DNA of 64,000 bases from Gyromitra esculenta (GCA_038503075.1 JBCAML010000017.1:1302001-1366000), one strand, 5' to 3'. Shown: positions 1-12,693, counted from the stretch's first letter. The notes: a model not told the origin generated them from the sequence alone. Numbers and translations are program-made.

Positions 1-1250
1 AACTTTCCAGCGTGGCAACCAACTTCTTGGCCACTCTTTCCAAGAATTAGCCTTTCATAACGGTCTCGCTAGGTAGTTTTTGGTGGGCAGATCCACTTCT
101 ATAAAGGGGAAAGCAATAGCAACTCGGCGAAATGAGTATGGTGAAGTAGACCCAGAATCCAGCTAAGCCTAATTAGGACTAGTTCGAAATAAAAGCATGC
201 CCCAGCGAATATAAGTGGTCCATTTGCCATTTCTTACCCCTTTAGGCAGCACAACTCCAAGGCGATGTAAAAGCTCACTTCAGCTGTTGCAAATATCATA
301 GCGTTCGCTCCAGTTAAAAAAAAATAATAATCAAGCAACAAAAAATACAGTCAGCGCTCGCCACCGAGTTACTCGATAAGGAAACCTTAAAACAGTCACT
401 ACCAGTGCAGTAATTCCCATAAAGTAGAATGCGCCTAGCCCGACATTACTGCTGCTGAACCGTATAGTATGAGTACTACATGTATGATAGCCTTGTATCC
501 AGATCTACCCTGGTACGCTATCTGGTACTTAATACATCAAAAGCAGAAAGCAGTAGAACAAGGCTGATACTCTAATATACCGACCAAACCCCTTTATGTA
601 CAGTTGCGTCCAACAAGTTCATGCGCTTTTTGAAGTACTGCAGCGCACCGAGGTGATACCAAACTTTCTTCAAAAAAAGTAGAATTATATTTCAGTCCCA
701 TTGTTAAGTAAATAAGTTGTAGATGTGTTTAGTTATGTCATAATTTCTTTTCTATTGAATAACGAATACCTTAGTTGTGTTTAGTCTATTTTCCTTGAGT
801 CTATTGCATCGTGGTACTTCAAAAAGCGCATCAACTTGTTGGACGCAACTGTACGTAAGACGACAGACAAAACACTAATGAATTACCAGTACCGATGTCG
901 AAACAGAAAACAAAATATACTCTAAATAGAATCCAAAATAAACACTAGTGCGAAAAAACCACCGAAAAACCAATGCCCATGCATATAAACAGAAAACGAC
1001 ATAAGAGAGAAAAGAAATTCTATATTCAGCCTTGAAACGCCCCTTAAGTCGTTAACTATGTTTGGTGATATCACCTCCTCGAGGGATACGGGCTCTAATT
1101 CCTTCTATCTCCGTTTGCTCCCAGATCAGATGAAAGCCGATACTACTCTTCGTACCTTATCCGATTCTCTTTGAACATGTTCCGTTCGATGTACTCTCGA
1201 CACTTTCATCCCATGTCCTTTCCCAGGCGCTTGCAGCTCTAGCCACCCCT
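1..1250. other. Gene-free stretch, one MITE inside
   Basis: I see no convincing coding region here on either strand; open frames are short and lack protein-like composition. The only structured element is the inverted-repeat element at 601-851. The rest is AT-rich unique-looking sequence. Confidence 0.6.
601..851. mobile_element. MITE, Tc1/mariner-like, 251 bp
   Basis: The ends form a long terminal inverted repeat of about 40 nt. The left arm begins CAGTTGCGTCCAACAAGTTC at 601 and the right arm at 812-851 is its reverse complement with one mismatch. TA dinucleotides flank both ends (599-600 and 852-853), as expected from Tc1/mariner/pogo-type insertion. The 170-bp centre is AT-rich and has no ORF, so this is a non-autonomous element. 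Superfamily assignment rests on the TA duplication and the CAGT terminus. Confidence 0.85.
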
Positions 1251-1592
1251 TCATTTCTTCGACAAAACCACCGTCTCCACGCTCGCCTTTGCTGCATCGT
1301 AACCATATTGTTCAAAACTCATACCCCTTCTCAGCAACGGCCTATCCTCCCCATCCAGGCCATCTCCACAGTCCGATGAAGAGCTCGAAGAGTCTGCGAC
1401 ATACCCTGCATCTTCTTCACGTACTAGATCCGAGTCGTAGCGGCGTATGCCGCTGTCAGGTGCATAGCGTCCATACGGTAAAGGACACGGAGGATCCGAG
1501 GAAGATGATGCGCGCGAGCGAGGTGACGGAGGAAGAAGGTAAGCTATGAGCGAGATGAGTGGGTGAAAGAGATGCGTAAGAGCTTCGCACAT
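1251..1592 (-). CDS. Hypothetical small protein, 113 aa
   Basis: A single ATG-initiated frame on the minus strand encodes 113 residues. It has a short hydrophobic N-terminus (LISLIAYLLPP, about residues 12-22), then a Ser/Asp-rich disordered middle with a run of six serines, and a C-terminal part with GMSFEQYGYDAAK. The amino-acid mix, rich in D, S, P and G with few rare residues, is more protein-like than nearby random frames. I do not recognise a family. The hydrophobic segment is too proline-rich to be called a signal peptide with confidence. It could be a chance frame. Confidence 0.4.
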   Translation of the reverse strand: MCEALTHLFHPLISLIAYLLPPSPRSRASSSSDPPCPLPYGRYAPDSGIRRYDSDLVREEDAGYVADSSSSSSDCGDGLDGEDRPLLRRGMSFEQYGYDAAKASVETVVLSKK

Positions 1593-4500
1593 TCTCGCAG
1601 AAGTATGAGATGCGAGGTACAGATTTGGTTTGAATCTGACGGCAACGCGATTAGCTTTGTTCCTTTTTTTTCTTTTCTCACTCTAAATGTACAAGGGGGC
1701 TTATTAGAGGGGCTTATATTGCTTCCTGACTGTCCGATTTTGTTTCCCCTCTCCATTTTCAGGATGTCAGGCTGAGATTACGGGCCGCGGGTGGGGTGGT
1801 CATGCCTCTTTTATCTACCTTCGAACAAACCCACGTAGGTCGTACACACAAGCACTTATGGGGGTGTGGGTAGAATATTCGAGGGTTTTCAGGTACTTCG
1901 AGAAGTAGCGCGAGTGGGGTGAGTCACGTTCCCCAGCACGGTCTCAGGTGACGCGATTACCCCGTCGCCTCATGACGTTTAAGCAGAGAGGTCGTGAAAA
2001 ATAAAGCATAACCGATAAGCGATGTGGGAAACGCAAATTTCTCTTCAGGAAAGCCCGTGGAAAGTGGGGGCTGGGAACAGAGAGTCATGGGGCAGTGGTG
2101 GATCCCTGTGTAAGATCAGGGCCATCAGACACACATTGTCACTCTTTCGTGGAGGCCAGGCGCCACCAACATCACAGGCAAAGAGGGTTCAGATCTTGGG
2201 CTGGAAGCTGTCTGGGTCCGTGCACACTGCATAAGGCTTGGTCCTGGTCCCTGGTTCCTGTAGCTGTTTGACGTCGACCCTGGTTTTCACTTCTGTCCCT
2301 AAGGAGCACTGCGCTGTCTCCGAAGAGCTCACTCTAAAAATTCTATTATCTGATAACCTAACATGGATGCCCCCAATTCCGCAGTGAGCCATAGCTTCGA
2401 ATCCCAAATCCTTATCAAGTACCGTATTTACTCGAAAAATTGGGTGGCGCGTTACCCTTGCCACTAATCCGTGGAGGAATTTGTCGAAGATCAAGTAGCA
2501 TGTCTAAGCCGATTTCAGGTCGTTCCTAACCCAATTCAAATTAGATTTAGAAAAGTGTGCTACCCAACTTTTCGAGTAAATATGGTAACCCAAAAGCAGC
2601 ACATCGGCTGCCACTCCAAACACCCGGAGAAATTCAATCAAATCTTATAAATATGCTCGTCCCTGCACTCAAATCTAATAACATTCACAGACATTCAGTC
2701 TAAAGGCACTGGGTATCCTTATATCACCACTAACGACACCTTCGTGTCGAGATAGGAAGACCACTGGTTTGGCCCCAAGTCATATCAGAAGTTAAACTTA
2801 CCAACCCCCGAGAACGATATAGAACAGTTATTCTCATCCCAAAATACGGCGTCTGGGGGGATCCCACTATCTTATTGGTTAGCGGGTACCATATAAACAC
2901 ATCCCAGTTACTAATTCCGATCACTAATCACAGAAGCAAACTCTACCAAAACTTTGCACAATCTAAGGGTGTCCACTCGCTTCTTGACACCACAAACACT
3001 CTCGCTAGTTAGACAAACACTCGGATTATCGTTAATTCGAAGCAAATGCCAACTGTTATAGTTACTTTTTGTTTTTTGTTAAACCACTATTTCATTATTT
3101 TTACGGGTACAAGAATGTCACATGCAACAGGAGTTTTGACGTAAACAAAGCCCTAACTGTTACAGCTACAGTATACACCAAGCCTTATACTATATACCAT
3201 ACTCCATCATCGAGAAGGACACCACAACCCAACGAAAATGAATGGATTATATTCCGTCTATAGCTCAGAAACATAGCCCGAGAGAATACAATATTCGCCA
3301 TTGTTGAGCTCGACTATACATCTCAGGCTGTACGAGAAATCAGGGATTGTTCTACATCCGTGTCGATCCTCACTACCTAGAACTAACATCGATATGCGAC
3401 GATAGTCAATTCACAAGTCTCAGAATATCTAAATCATTCTCTTCAGATTCATACATATAGTATCTTGCTATTTTAGGCTCCTCCCTCGAATTGGTTTGAC
3501 TGATTGTTTTAAAACAAGCAAGTGGGTTCAAAATACATTAGAAACAGTTAGCTATGAGATCATCTAATATTCTCTCTCATAGCTATCACCCACCTCGTGG
3601 GCAGCACTCACGAGAAAATCTGCCCAGAAAAGGCACGTTTCTGTCAGCCCGTAAAAAATCCGAGCCCCAACAAGAAACGAAGAGTAACCGTTTCTACCTC
3701 TCCCTGCTCCTTTCGTCAGATGCTCGACGACCATACTTGGGATACGGGCATTTCCAATAAAATTCATGGCAGCAGATAAAGCAACCTAGGAAGGTCTACG
3801 ATTGGAATACTGGAGAATCGATTATTGGGAATTCTCAGCAATAGCATAAGACTGACCGCTTTAAGATGAAGAACACTAGCAACACATAACAGAATCTTAA
3901 CTACCAGGTTGATTGAATCCGTCGAAGAGACATCGCACCTCTGATATACATCTCAGCGATGTTTGATTGGAATTTAGTATCAGCTTTTCCCGCTCGGATT
4001 AAACTTTAGAGATAAACATCTCGACTATCTATGATACTATCTCAGTACGTGAAAACACAGTAGAAGGTCCCACAAAGCATACCTACAGGATCTAACCTCC
4101 GCATTAATGGCAAATTCACAAAAAAGCATGCTACGATTTTTAGGGGGGCGGTCAGTTCATGATAAACATCACCACATAGGACATACCTCTAATGTATTCA
4201 CTACCATTGCTAACGTTCGCTCTAAATCTTATTATTGCTAGATAAACAAGGAGATTTTGTGATCACACGATGATAGCCGAGGAAAATTTTACTTGGTAAG
4301 ATCTCTTTATCAATAGGCCATTAGCAGTATTACATGCACGCTCACGGCCGGAATCTAATACTCCCATAGGGTGAATACGCTTGTGGATAGCATTGATCCG
4401 GCCATATAAACCTGTCCAAGGTCGAACACAAACCAGAAATAATATCTTATAGAGATTTTACTACTCTATGTTCAAGTTATTTTACCGTGACGCACTCGGA

Positions 4501-6329
4501 AATTTACTAGGAAACGTAAATAGGACTATTTAGGTTATAGAAACTCCAAAGGCTTCTGTGAATGAAGCGACTTCCATGGGGTGTCTCTCTTTCTAAATCT
4601 ATCCTCCACTTGAGCTTTATGTGGTTTTGGAAACCGCAAAATACCAAAACCAAAAACCAGGGTAGATTTTATCGATCGGCTAGCCCGAATAAGGTCATCG
4701 AAACTCACTCGCATTGCCTAAATCTCCCGCCAGAAAATAAGACCAGAAAACAACCTTAAAACCGAATATCTCAGAATTAAGAGATCTTTCATGATTTAGA
4801 AAATCTAGAAAATTGCAGAGCTCCTACCTGTCTGTGGATGTCAGCCTTTGTCAAAATACAAAACCCCCTCACGCCCATGTCCATGTCTTCGACAGCTAGA
4901 GCTCCATCCGGAACACCCAGTCCGTACAAAATCTTGAGGAAGGGAGGTGCAAGTATCTAACAGAGTAGGGTGTCATTAGGTTTATGAGTAAATCCAAGAG
5001 CGTCTCGAATTCCCTAGCTAGGCGCAACTCGGACATAACAAATACCTATCGGTCGAGCTGTCTCACCACTCCATAACTTCAGCGCAGCAATTCCTGAAAC
5101 TGTCATCTTCCATCTGACAGCAAACACTAATGCAGCTAGGCCAAATCCAGCTCGGACCCAAAACAACTTCCCCAAAAACTATACACCGCCACAACCCCCT
5201 TCCAATCTCAAGCTGGCAAAAACGAATATCCGAGAATCATAGGGTGGCGAAACTACAGAGAACCCAAAACATTTCATGTATCGCATCAACCAGTGCCGGG
5301 TTCCGAAAATTGCTATGTCCCAAACTCTATCAATCGACGTTTCGGTTTCGACATCCTCTTGCGAAACAACTAAGTAATAAAAGGATGTCACCACGAAATA
5401 TTAGGCCCGGCCGCCCCCCGCTCTAGACTCATCCCCATCTTCATAGTTTGTCAGTAATAAATTTTTTTCCCCACAATTTTTTTTCCCGCAAGATCTACAC
5501 TAGTATGACTCATTCCAGCGTCCATAGCTTAGGAAGCATAAGCGCGGGAAAGCAGAGAGAATTCTCCATATCCAATCCTAGATTATTTCCTTCACCACTA
5601 TAGTCATATCCCAATATCTCATTAGGAAGAAAAAACTTCGCTTGGCCGAAATTACTTTTGCTGGGCCCACCCCTCAATCTCGATATAGCATCCAGCGCCA
5701 AGGCCAGTCATCATCACGTGATCATCGCCAACTCCGAACATGGTCCTGACATCTCGGAAACTAGTTCCCGCCTAAGCGAATATCCAGACCCGTTACAACT
5801 TACAAGGCCTAACGTTCTAGGCAAGCATTTAATCGATACCCAAGGAGATGACGAAGCAGGAGAACAAGTCCGATAGCGAAGTCGCCAAGTCCGATGACGT
5901 AACACCGTAACTCCGTTGCAAACCCACGATCGCAGAAAAACTTGGTTCGTCGAATCACTGCCACTGTTCCATGTTCCGGACGAGAGAAAGCCGAAGTTAC
6001 TTCGTTTTATTTCCCCAACCCTAGTCTATCGAGTGATAATCCGTGAATTTTCACCACAGAGCCCTCGATGCATTGGATATAGTAAGCTGATCTGAATATT
6101 CCTAGTTACCTCCTCGCCATTCCTCAGCGACATCCAAAAATAAAACCTCCCGACTTCAGCTCGCTGTCAAGGTAGTTAGGGTTAAGGTTATGTATTAGCG
6201 AGGCTATAAATAAACGAAGGAAGGCGCATAGAACGATGCAGGAACAACCACAGCCTAGCTGACTGACACAGACAGGGCTGCTGGATTTTCATCGTGGTCA
6301 TCGTATTTTTGAGGAGAGTTTAGAAATTA
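1593..6329. other. Gene-free AT-rich stretch
   Basis: This 4.7 kb has no coding region I can support. Its frames are short, are interrupted on all strands and show no domain motifs. One short hairpin lies at 3549-3585, and one copy of the dispersed CGAGTGATAAT motif lies at 6030-6040. It may be decayed repeat DNA, but no element ends are visible. Confidence 0.6.
3549..3585. repeat. Short hairpin, 11-bp stem
   Basis: The sequence TAGCTATGAGA is followed 15 nt later by its perfect reverse complement TCTCATAGCTA. The inverted repeat is isolated, with no obvious target duplication. Confidence 0.5.
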
Positions 6330-6707
6330 TCATGTTGAATCATTGAGGGCTATAATTGCCACGTTACCGGCAGGACAAACGGAGCACTCTAGAGTAGAGT
6401 AGAGAGCGCATCGCTGGAATTGGGTGGATGAAGATTCAAATGGGTCATACATCTGCCAGCAATGCGAATTGTAGCGGTTTGTAGAGGCGTTGGTTGATTT
6501 TCCAGGGCGAGCGTGCACTGTTGGATTAAGTTGGTCTAGGATGCCTCGCGAGTCTCCAGGGGATGTTTTCTCTGGCGATGCAGGGTCCGAAGGCAATGCA
6601 GTGACGTAGAGGGCTGCCTGCGTGTTTGCGAGCATTCGCTGTCTGCGTTCGCGTTCAGGTGGTGATGGGTATTGACGGGCCAGATACCTGAATGCAGGCG
6701 GAGCCAT
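6330..6707 (-). CDS. Hypothetical protein, 125 aa, doubtful
   Basis: An ATG-initiated minus-strand frame of 125 residues starts MAPPAFRYLARQYPSPPERERR. It carries six cysteines in its last half but no signal peptide and no recognisable domain. A GT just after the seventh codon (CAG/GTATCT) could be a splice donor, so the frame might be only part of a gene. Composition is moderately protein-like. I cannot assign a function, and a chance ORF remains possible. Confidence 0.35.
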   Translation of the reverse strand: MAPPAFRYLARQYPSPPERERRQRMLANTQAALYVTALPSDPASPEKTSPGDSRGILDQLNPTVHARPGKSTNASTNRYNSHCWQMYDPFESSSTQFQRCALYSTLECSVCPAGNVAIIALNDST

Positions 6708-7608
6708 GACGAAGGGTAGAACTGATCACTTGAGCAGATTCTATCACGGCTATTGGCCCCTCACAGGTAGGGTAAAGAGCATAGGGCACGATTAGCCGTG
6801 ATTCCTGATCTCCCCGCGAAAACAGGGTTATTGGTGCAGCGGCAAAATAAAGTTCAGGGAGCCAAATGCGCGCATCTTATCGCGCCTTATCAGCGCTCGT
6901 CTCCAGTTCGTTTCACGATCACGGTCTGGCACTCGCTGGGGTGTGTGGGATAGAACGCATCCCCCATCTAGGAACCGCGGCTCGTGCTTCAGGATACAAA
7001 ACACATAAAAAACCCTTCCAGAACATGACACCGCGATGCACAGCCCCAATTTTTAAATCCAACGACAGCTTCAGGCGACCGCTGAATGGGCAGAATCAAT
7101 CAAAAGTCAGGACTCAGGACTCAGAGCCAGACTGGTCTGACTAACAGACACGACATCGCCTTGCTGGCCGAACCGCGTGGACCAGGTGGCGCTTGTCCAA
7201 CACACCAATTCGCTGATCCGAAGCCAGACAAGGGCGCAGCAAATCAATGCGGCCGCCAAGACAACGAGTCACCAGCAGTCACCCGACGACACAAAAAACA
7301 AAGACGAATCGGGAAGCAGCGGGCGCGCGGTTGCAGCTTGGATGTGGAAACGGAAATGACAGCCCAACCACAATCACGCCCGTGAACCAATCCCTGAATT
7401 TCGCTCACTCGGCCCTTTCTATAACTCCTCTTAACTGCCCCTCCCCGCCTCCTTTCCAACCTCTTCAATTCTTTCTACCGCGCTAAACACACACTTCACC
7501 ACCCTTACCCACGTTACCCACGATCCAGTCTTCGATTGCGAAGTTCTAGCCATAACTCCTCACTTCACTATCACATCTCACCTACAGAAAACACATACAA
7601 CAGAAACT
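6708..7608 (+). promoter_or_regulatory. Intergenic and probable promoter/5' UTR of the 7609 gene
   Basis: No gene is seen. The last 230 bp before the ATG at 7609 are markedly pyrimidine-rich and include TTTCTATAACTCC near 7415, a TATA-like site in a CT-rich context typical of ascomycete promoters. The A/C-rich leader just before the ATG fits a 5' UTR. Confidence 0.45.
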
Positions 7609-7950
7609 ATGACAGGCACAGCAGCACGTCCCGTTCTCCTCCCTTCCCCTCCCGCATCCCCGGTCCCATATAACATGCATTCCGTACCCCAGCAGCAGCA
7701 GCACGGCCCACAGCGCCGTAGGCGCGCCGCATATTCAAGCAACCGCATTATCCCCAGTCTTCGCAGGCACGAAACGATGCTGTTCGGCGATCCGCTGAAC
7801 CCAGTGGCATGTCAGAGCCAGGACAACTATGCTGGTGCGTTCGAGGGCATGGTTGACGAGAGCAGCGACGAGGAACGAAGGAGGGGAAGTCAGAGTAGTT
7901 GTAGCAGCGTTGGGACGAGCCAGGAGAGTGTTGCTCTCAGCGAGGGTTGA
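7609..7950 (+). CDS. Hypothetical small basic/acidic protein, 113 aa
   Basis: A single-exon frame follows a CT-rich promoter and an A-rich leader (cagaaactATGaca). The N-terminal third is Pro/Gln-rich (QQQQ at about 29-32) and is followed by a basic patch (RRRRAAYSS). A compact core follows (IIPSLRRHETMLFGDPLNP, about 47-65), then an acidic/serine tail (DESSDEERRRGSQSS). No hydrophobic segment is present. The layout of a short ordered core between disordered tails suggests a small nuclear or cytosolic protein. I do not recognise the family and assign no function. Confidence 0.6.
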   Translation: MTGTAARPVLLPSPPASPVPYNMHSVPQQQQHGPQRRRRAAYSSNRIIPSLRRHETMLFGDPLNPVACQSQDNYAGAFEGMVDESSDEERRRGSQSSCSSVGTSQESVALSEG

Positions 7951-10900
7951 CACTCATTGTTCTCGAGCGCTTGAATTGGGGGGTGGAATATAGTCATGGA
8001 AGGAGGGGGGTTTGACTACAACAACGATGATGTTGATGAAGGGCGCGACGGTTTGTTTGGAATGGTCTTATTACGGCTGATGGCGGGGAGCCAGCTTTGT
8101 TTCCCCAATGCCATCTGAATGTACAATACCTTTCTCAGCTCTTTCTACAACTTTACCGAGTATCCCGAAAACCGCGCGCGAACCGACTACCTTACACCTT
8201 CCCTCCCTCCCTCCCACTCAACACAATCCACCCATCCATCCTACTGTCCATCCTACTATCCATCATCGTCATCATCATCACCATCAAGCTTGCAGGCCAG
8301 GCCCCAAGCTTCCATCCAGACGACGCGACCGACTCGTGATTTCGTGACAGCACCCACCACCGGAAATCGCGTTTCGCCAAGACTCTCCCACGTTTAAAAC
8401 ATGGAGTCACGCGTCCGAGGAGTCATACCTCTTCTGTTTCTCTCGGCTCCTTCCGGAACCTGACCGGGGGAACATCCAATCTTACTTTTACGGAAATTAG
8501 CCTCTCCCTATGCGTCCGTCCGTGCGACCTTGTTACCGAAGCAACCGTTGCCCATATCATCAAATCACTACTGCCGCTACTACTACCGCCTCCAGAAATA
8601 AATTACGGATTTGGAAGGTCGTTTTTGTATTCTACTCTACTCTGTTTTATAGGCGGGTTTATTTATATCTTTCTTTTTCGAGTTTCGGGTTTCATTTAGG
8701 CTTCTGGGGGGCAGGGGGGTCTATTGCGGGATTTTAACGGGAGTTTTGGAAATGGGTTTTTTCTCTCTCGGTTTGGTTGGTCGGTTGGTTGGCGAACGGA
8801 CGGACGGACGGGAAAGCTCCCTTTTTTTCTCTCTCTTTCTTTTGCATGGTGGGGTTTTTGGGATTCTTTTTCGGGGATTCTATTTTTTTTCTTTTTCTTT
8901 TAGTTTAGTTCATGTATTACTAGTTCGCCCTTTCTCTTATGTTTGTAAAAACGGTATCATACCGTTGTATTGGTTATTAGATAGAATTATACCTATATTT
9001 TAGATGCTCGATTACTTTTACTATCAAGAAGCACAAGCCGTTGTAACCATTACAATGAGGTAAGCGTGTGATTTAGTCCTCATCAAGCTAGGCAACCGTT
9101 ATTATATATCTCAGCGTGCCTCCAACATAGCCTCGTGGACCACATCATCTCATCTCATCCCATGCCCTACAAACCTAACCCTGTATTCGATACCGATGAC
9201 CTAGGGATGTTTAGGCGAGGCCTGTGTTAGGAGTGTTAGGGGAAGCGCTGTCAGCAAAGGCTACTAATAGAGCCTTACCGGTTTTGCCTGACGAATCCCT
9301 TTCTCTTGGTGCTATTCGATGCCTAATAGCCTTCCGCCCGATGAGTCTTGAGTCCTACCGATGCCAACAAAGGCATGAACAACAATACTCTGGACTGCCC
9401 GTAAGCCTGAATATGTGTTGCTTCTTAGAATACGACTTGCCTTAAGTAGGACGTGGCTGAGTGGCGGGCCTCAAACAAGCTTTAGCAATGCTGGTATCCC
9501 TGCTTTAGGGCCGGCTGGGATGGTATTTAGAGTTCGATGGTGTATTGCACTAGCCTTCGGTTGCAGTGGTTACGGGTGTGAGTAATGAGGCTAGTAGGTA
9601 GATAGTTGGGAATGCAGTCCTCGGGATTATGAGACGCTGCGAGGGTATTTGCGTCCAGGCAAGTATGCTAGCTTACGGGCGAGTCATGGAGTACATGTAG
9701 TGAGGGTGTAGTTCACTGCTCCCATGTAGATGCACTCGTCAACAAGTATACGAACTGGAAAACACAGAGAGGTGTGGCTTTGTATGCTTGTTGATGAGCA
9801 GTACCCATGTCGGTCCCGGAACGGGGTAGTGATCTAGGGGGGGGTGTGCTGCGCGGTAGCACAAGTATCTAGGTTTAATTTGCGATTAAACCTTCTTGGT
9901 TGCTGTGGTCGCCTGAATAAGGTCTTTGTTCATATCTCATTTTTTGCGCACGCTAGCCGCGCCCTAAGCGTAGCGGACCGCTAACTTTCTCTTTGTTTAC
10001 TAGTGATTAGAGGTGCTAGGCAGGTTGGGCGACTGTCTGGTGAGATATCTGGGGCGCTCTAGATCTAGATTTTGTCAAACTTACCCATCAGCAAGGATGT
10101 GTTCACTGCGGATGCATTCTTTTTCCTCTGTAACAAGGCCTCCATAATTGTCGCCTTTTCAATCTATTCTTCAATACCGAGGCTGTCGTGGGGCTATAGT
10201 GTTACCGCGTGAGGACGACGGTTGGATCCTTGACCACCGTGTTTGGGAAGTAAAAGCATTCGTTAACCTCAACGTTTCTCGCCGGCTTGGATTCTGAATA
10301 GGTGTGGATTTTCAATGGCTGTACCAATATATGCGTGTAGTTGGCGGGTTGTCGTTGTCTCGGCGCGCGCTCGCGAGGCTGAATGCCGAGTGCTTGCGCG
10401 TGACGCAACACAGCTTAGGGTTTGAACCTCTTGTCGTTACGTGTAGATGCCAAGAACTATGGCTGGTTTAGTTCATCTAATACATTTTTATTCTTCGTAC
10501 ATACGGGATGAAACGTATTTTGATATTAACATCGTAGATACATGCAGTAGTTGGATTAACTAGATTAAACCTGCTTGATGTGAATACATGATGAGCAAGG
10601 GAGATTGTGAACTTCTTTGCAGACAAAATAAAGGTTTCCGAAGTTCTCTTTAATAGCGATAAGAAATATCAATTTTGCGTTTCATGGTTGTTCACATGAC
10701 CACGAGACTCTGTTGCATCATGGGATCTCGCAGTGAAATTTAGTGCTTCGTGCTTCGATAGGACTTATTTACTATTTATTTACTTAATATTCCTTGATAA
10801 GATATTATTCCAACTTCTCCTTATTCTTCCTATCGGCTCCACCATGTTGTCCGTACGTCCTTGGCCTCACTGCCTTGGCCATAAATTAGCTAGGAGCTGA

Positions 10901-11104
10901 TAATTCCAGCAGCATACCAGAGCCATCACCGCAGAATGAATGCATGCACGTGTATCCCATGGGATATGTTTGATCCAACATATTATTCCAACAAAGAAAC
11001 TCCAGACCTCTCGGCGAAAAGGGCCGGCACATATCAAGAGATATCAATTTGGTAAATTACCACCAATTTAAGGCATCTTCACCGTGCTCGTTAAGAGCTC
11101 GGAT
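7951..11104. other. Gene-free stretch: low-complexity 3' flank, then AT-rich DNA
   Basis: The first kilobase (to about 9000) is the 3' flank of the preceding gene. It is low-complexity, with CAT/CAC-rich runs at 8255-8285 and long T/C-rich and G-rich tracts at 8600-8930. From 9000 on the sequence is ordinary AT-rich DNA without supported genes. It contains a small inverted-repeat element at 9735-9798 and a 9-bp hairpin (AGGTTTAAT/ATTAAACCT) near 9872-9893. Confidence 0.55.
9735..9798. mobile_element. Miniature inverted-repeat element, relic of the 13179 family
   Basis: CTCGTCAACAAGTATAC at the left end is matched by the reverse complement of GTATGCTTGTTGATGAG at the right end, with two mismatches. 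The left arm continues CGAACTGGAAAACA, which resembles the right arm of the larger element at 13179-13307 (CGAACCGGAAAACA in reverse complement). The element is only 64 bp and its flanks show no clean TA duplication, so this is probably an internally deleted, older copy. Confidence 0.6.
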
Positions 11105-12134
11105 TTACGTAATACTAGCTCCGCCATCAACAACCCAAGTCGCACCTGTAACAAAACTCGCTAGAGGGCTGTTCAGAAATAAAACTACATTTGCGATTTC
11201 TTCCGGATGTCCAAGCCTCCCCATACTGCTAAAATTTTCCATCAACTGGCGGAAATCAGGAACACCACTGAAACTATCTAGCAAGGAAGTATCTATGAGC
11301 CCAGGCAAAACAGCGTTAACTCTGATGCCATCTTGTACATGATCGATAGCTATATAAAGTATCAAATGGTAAGCAATATTCTCAGCCAAAGGGGAGAAAG
11401 TAATGAGTCCCAAGGCTAAAACATACCAGCACATCTAGTCATTCCAATCGCTGCGTGCTTTCCTGTCACATAAGCGGTACAGCCTTTCAGGGCCATTTCA
11501 GGGCCATGGTACCAGCGACGGAAGACATGTTCACGATTGATCCTCGAGTTCCTGGCCCGTTCCCCGAGGCTACAAGCGCCTGTCTTCTCATCGCTCTAAG
11601 CTCCTCTCTTTGGCAATAGAACAAGCCATAAAGGTTACGCTATTTGTGAAGTTGAAATCTTCAGTCGTTTTGTCCGCAGTCATTTCAGCCTTTCTGCTTT
11701 CCGGTCTCTGCGAGTTTAATGACTATAGTTAGCGACTGATTATTTCCTTCATCCTCAACTATTGGACTAGGGCTTGATCACCCCAGCAATGTTTGCCGCG
11801 TAGTCAATCCTTCCAAAAGCGCTTACTGTCCTTTCCACCATTTTCGTCACCGATTCTTCGTTGGTCACATCAGTTTGGATGGCAATGACTTCGAAACCCT
11901 TGTTCGTCGCAATCTTCCGAGCTTCCGCAGCCACTTCCTGAAGCTGGCTGGTTTTGATATCTGCGATCGCGATAGCATTCGCTCCGGCTTTAGCATAAGC
12001 TAGTGCAGTAGCCCTTCCGATCCCTTGTGCTATTCAAACAAAACCGTCTAGTCAGCAAAAACTCAACATCACGAGTTCGTATACGGGATAATACCTGCCC
12101 TAGTTATGAGAGCAGTTCCTGTGAGTCTCAGCAT
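11105..12134 (-). pseudogene. SDR oxidoreductase pseudogene
   Basis: This locus has the exon plan of the intact SDR gene at 23654-24656: exons 12134-12095, 12029-11782, 11707-11427 and 11349-11105, with matching intron phases. Exons 2 and 4 are the same length in both genes (248 and 245 nt). SDR signatures are visible: AQGIGRA for the dinucleotide fold, NIAG, a serine motif (NMSS), YVTGK for the YxxxK catalytic pair, and VNAVLPG. It is broken by two lesions in exon 3. One is a perfect 11-bp tandem duplication (TTTCAGGGCCA, 11485-11495 and 11496-11506), which shifts the frame just before the catalytic Tyr. The other is a 1-nt deletion near 11632-11640. The first glycine of TGxxxGIG is also arginine (TRxxxGIG). 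Family reductases use NAD(P)H on alcohol/ketone substrates; the substrate is unknown. Confidence 0.85.
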
Positions 12135-12693
12135 AGTGATATAGAAACGGTTGGCTTATTCTGAGCTTCAGTATTAGGTTTTCCCCCTTAGCATTCACCA
12201 GGGTTGGCGGGCGAACATGGATTGTTTTGGCTTTTATACCAGGACTCATATCGGAGTCATATGATTACGGATACGTAGTCCCACTGGAGGGCGGCAAGTA
12301 GTTACTTCCTGCACTGAAACCTTCGCGTGTAAGCCAGCACGCTGTTTCGGTAGATTAACCACCACTACTTTGTAGACACATAGAAACTTAATCAAAGGTA
12401 GAAGACTTAGCGTTAACTATTTACAGCACAAAATCATAGAACCCCTTACTCAAGGAAACTTCTTTAAATGAGGAGAACTCTTTGATCTACAGAGATAAGG
12501 TTTATTATGCTATTAACTAACCTAAGTTAGACGTCACTCTGGAGAGGTAATATCGATACGGCAGTTCGAGGTCCAGTCCTAGAAGCGTGCGTAGTCGTGC
12601 AGTAATATATCTCGGGTTAGGTCCCAATCAATATTTTGATGCAACCGGCCGTTGCTGAATCCGGGTATGCACCTGCAACAAGCACATACACTA

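Noticed and set aside
6181..6200. GTTAGGGTTAAGG resembling telomeric repeat
   Set aside because: Only one and a half units; too short to be an interstitial telomere.
11763..11770. Apparent in-frame TAG in the SDR pseudogene after GVIKP
   Set aside because: It lies inside an intron: the paralogue has a phase-0 intron at the same place, with a GT donor (GTGATC) and a branch site followed by CTCGCAG here. It is not counted as a lesion.
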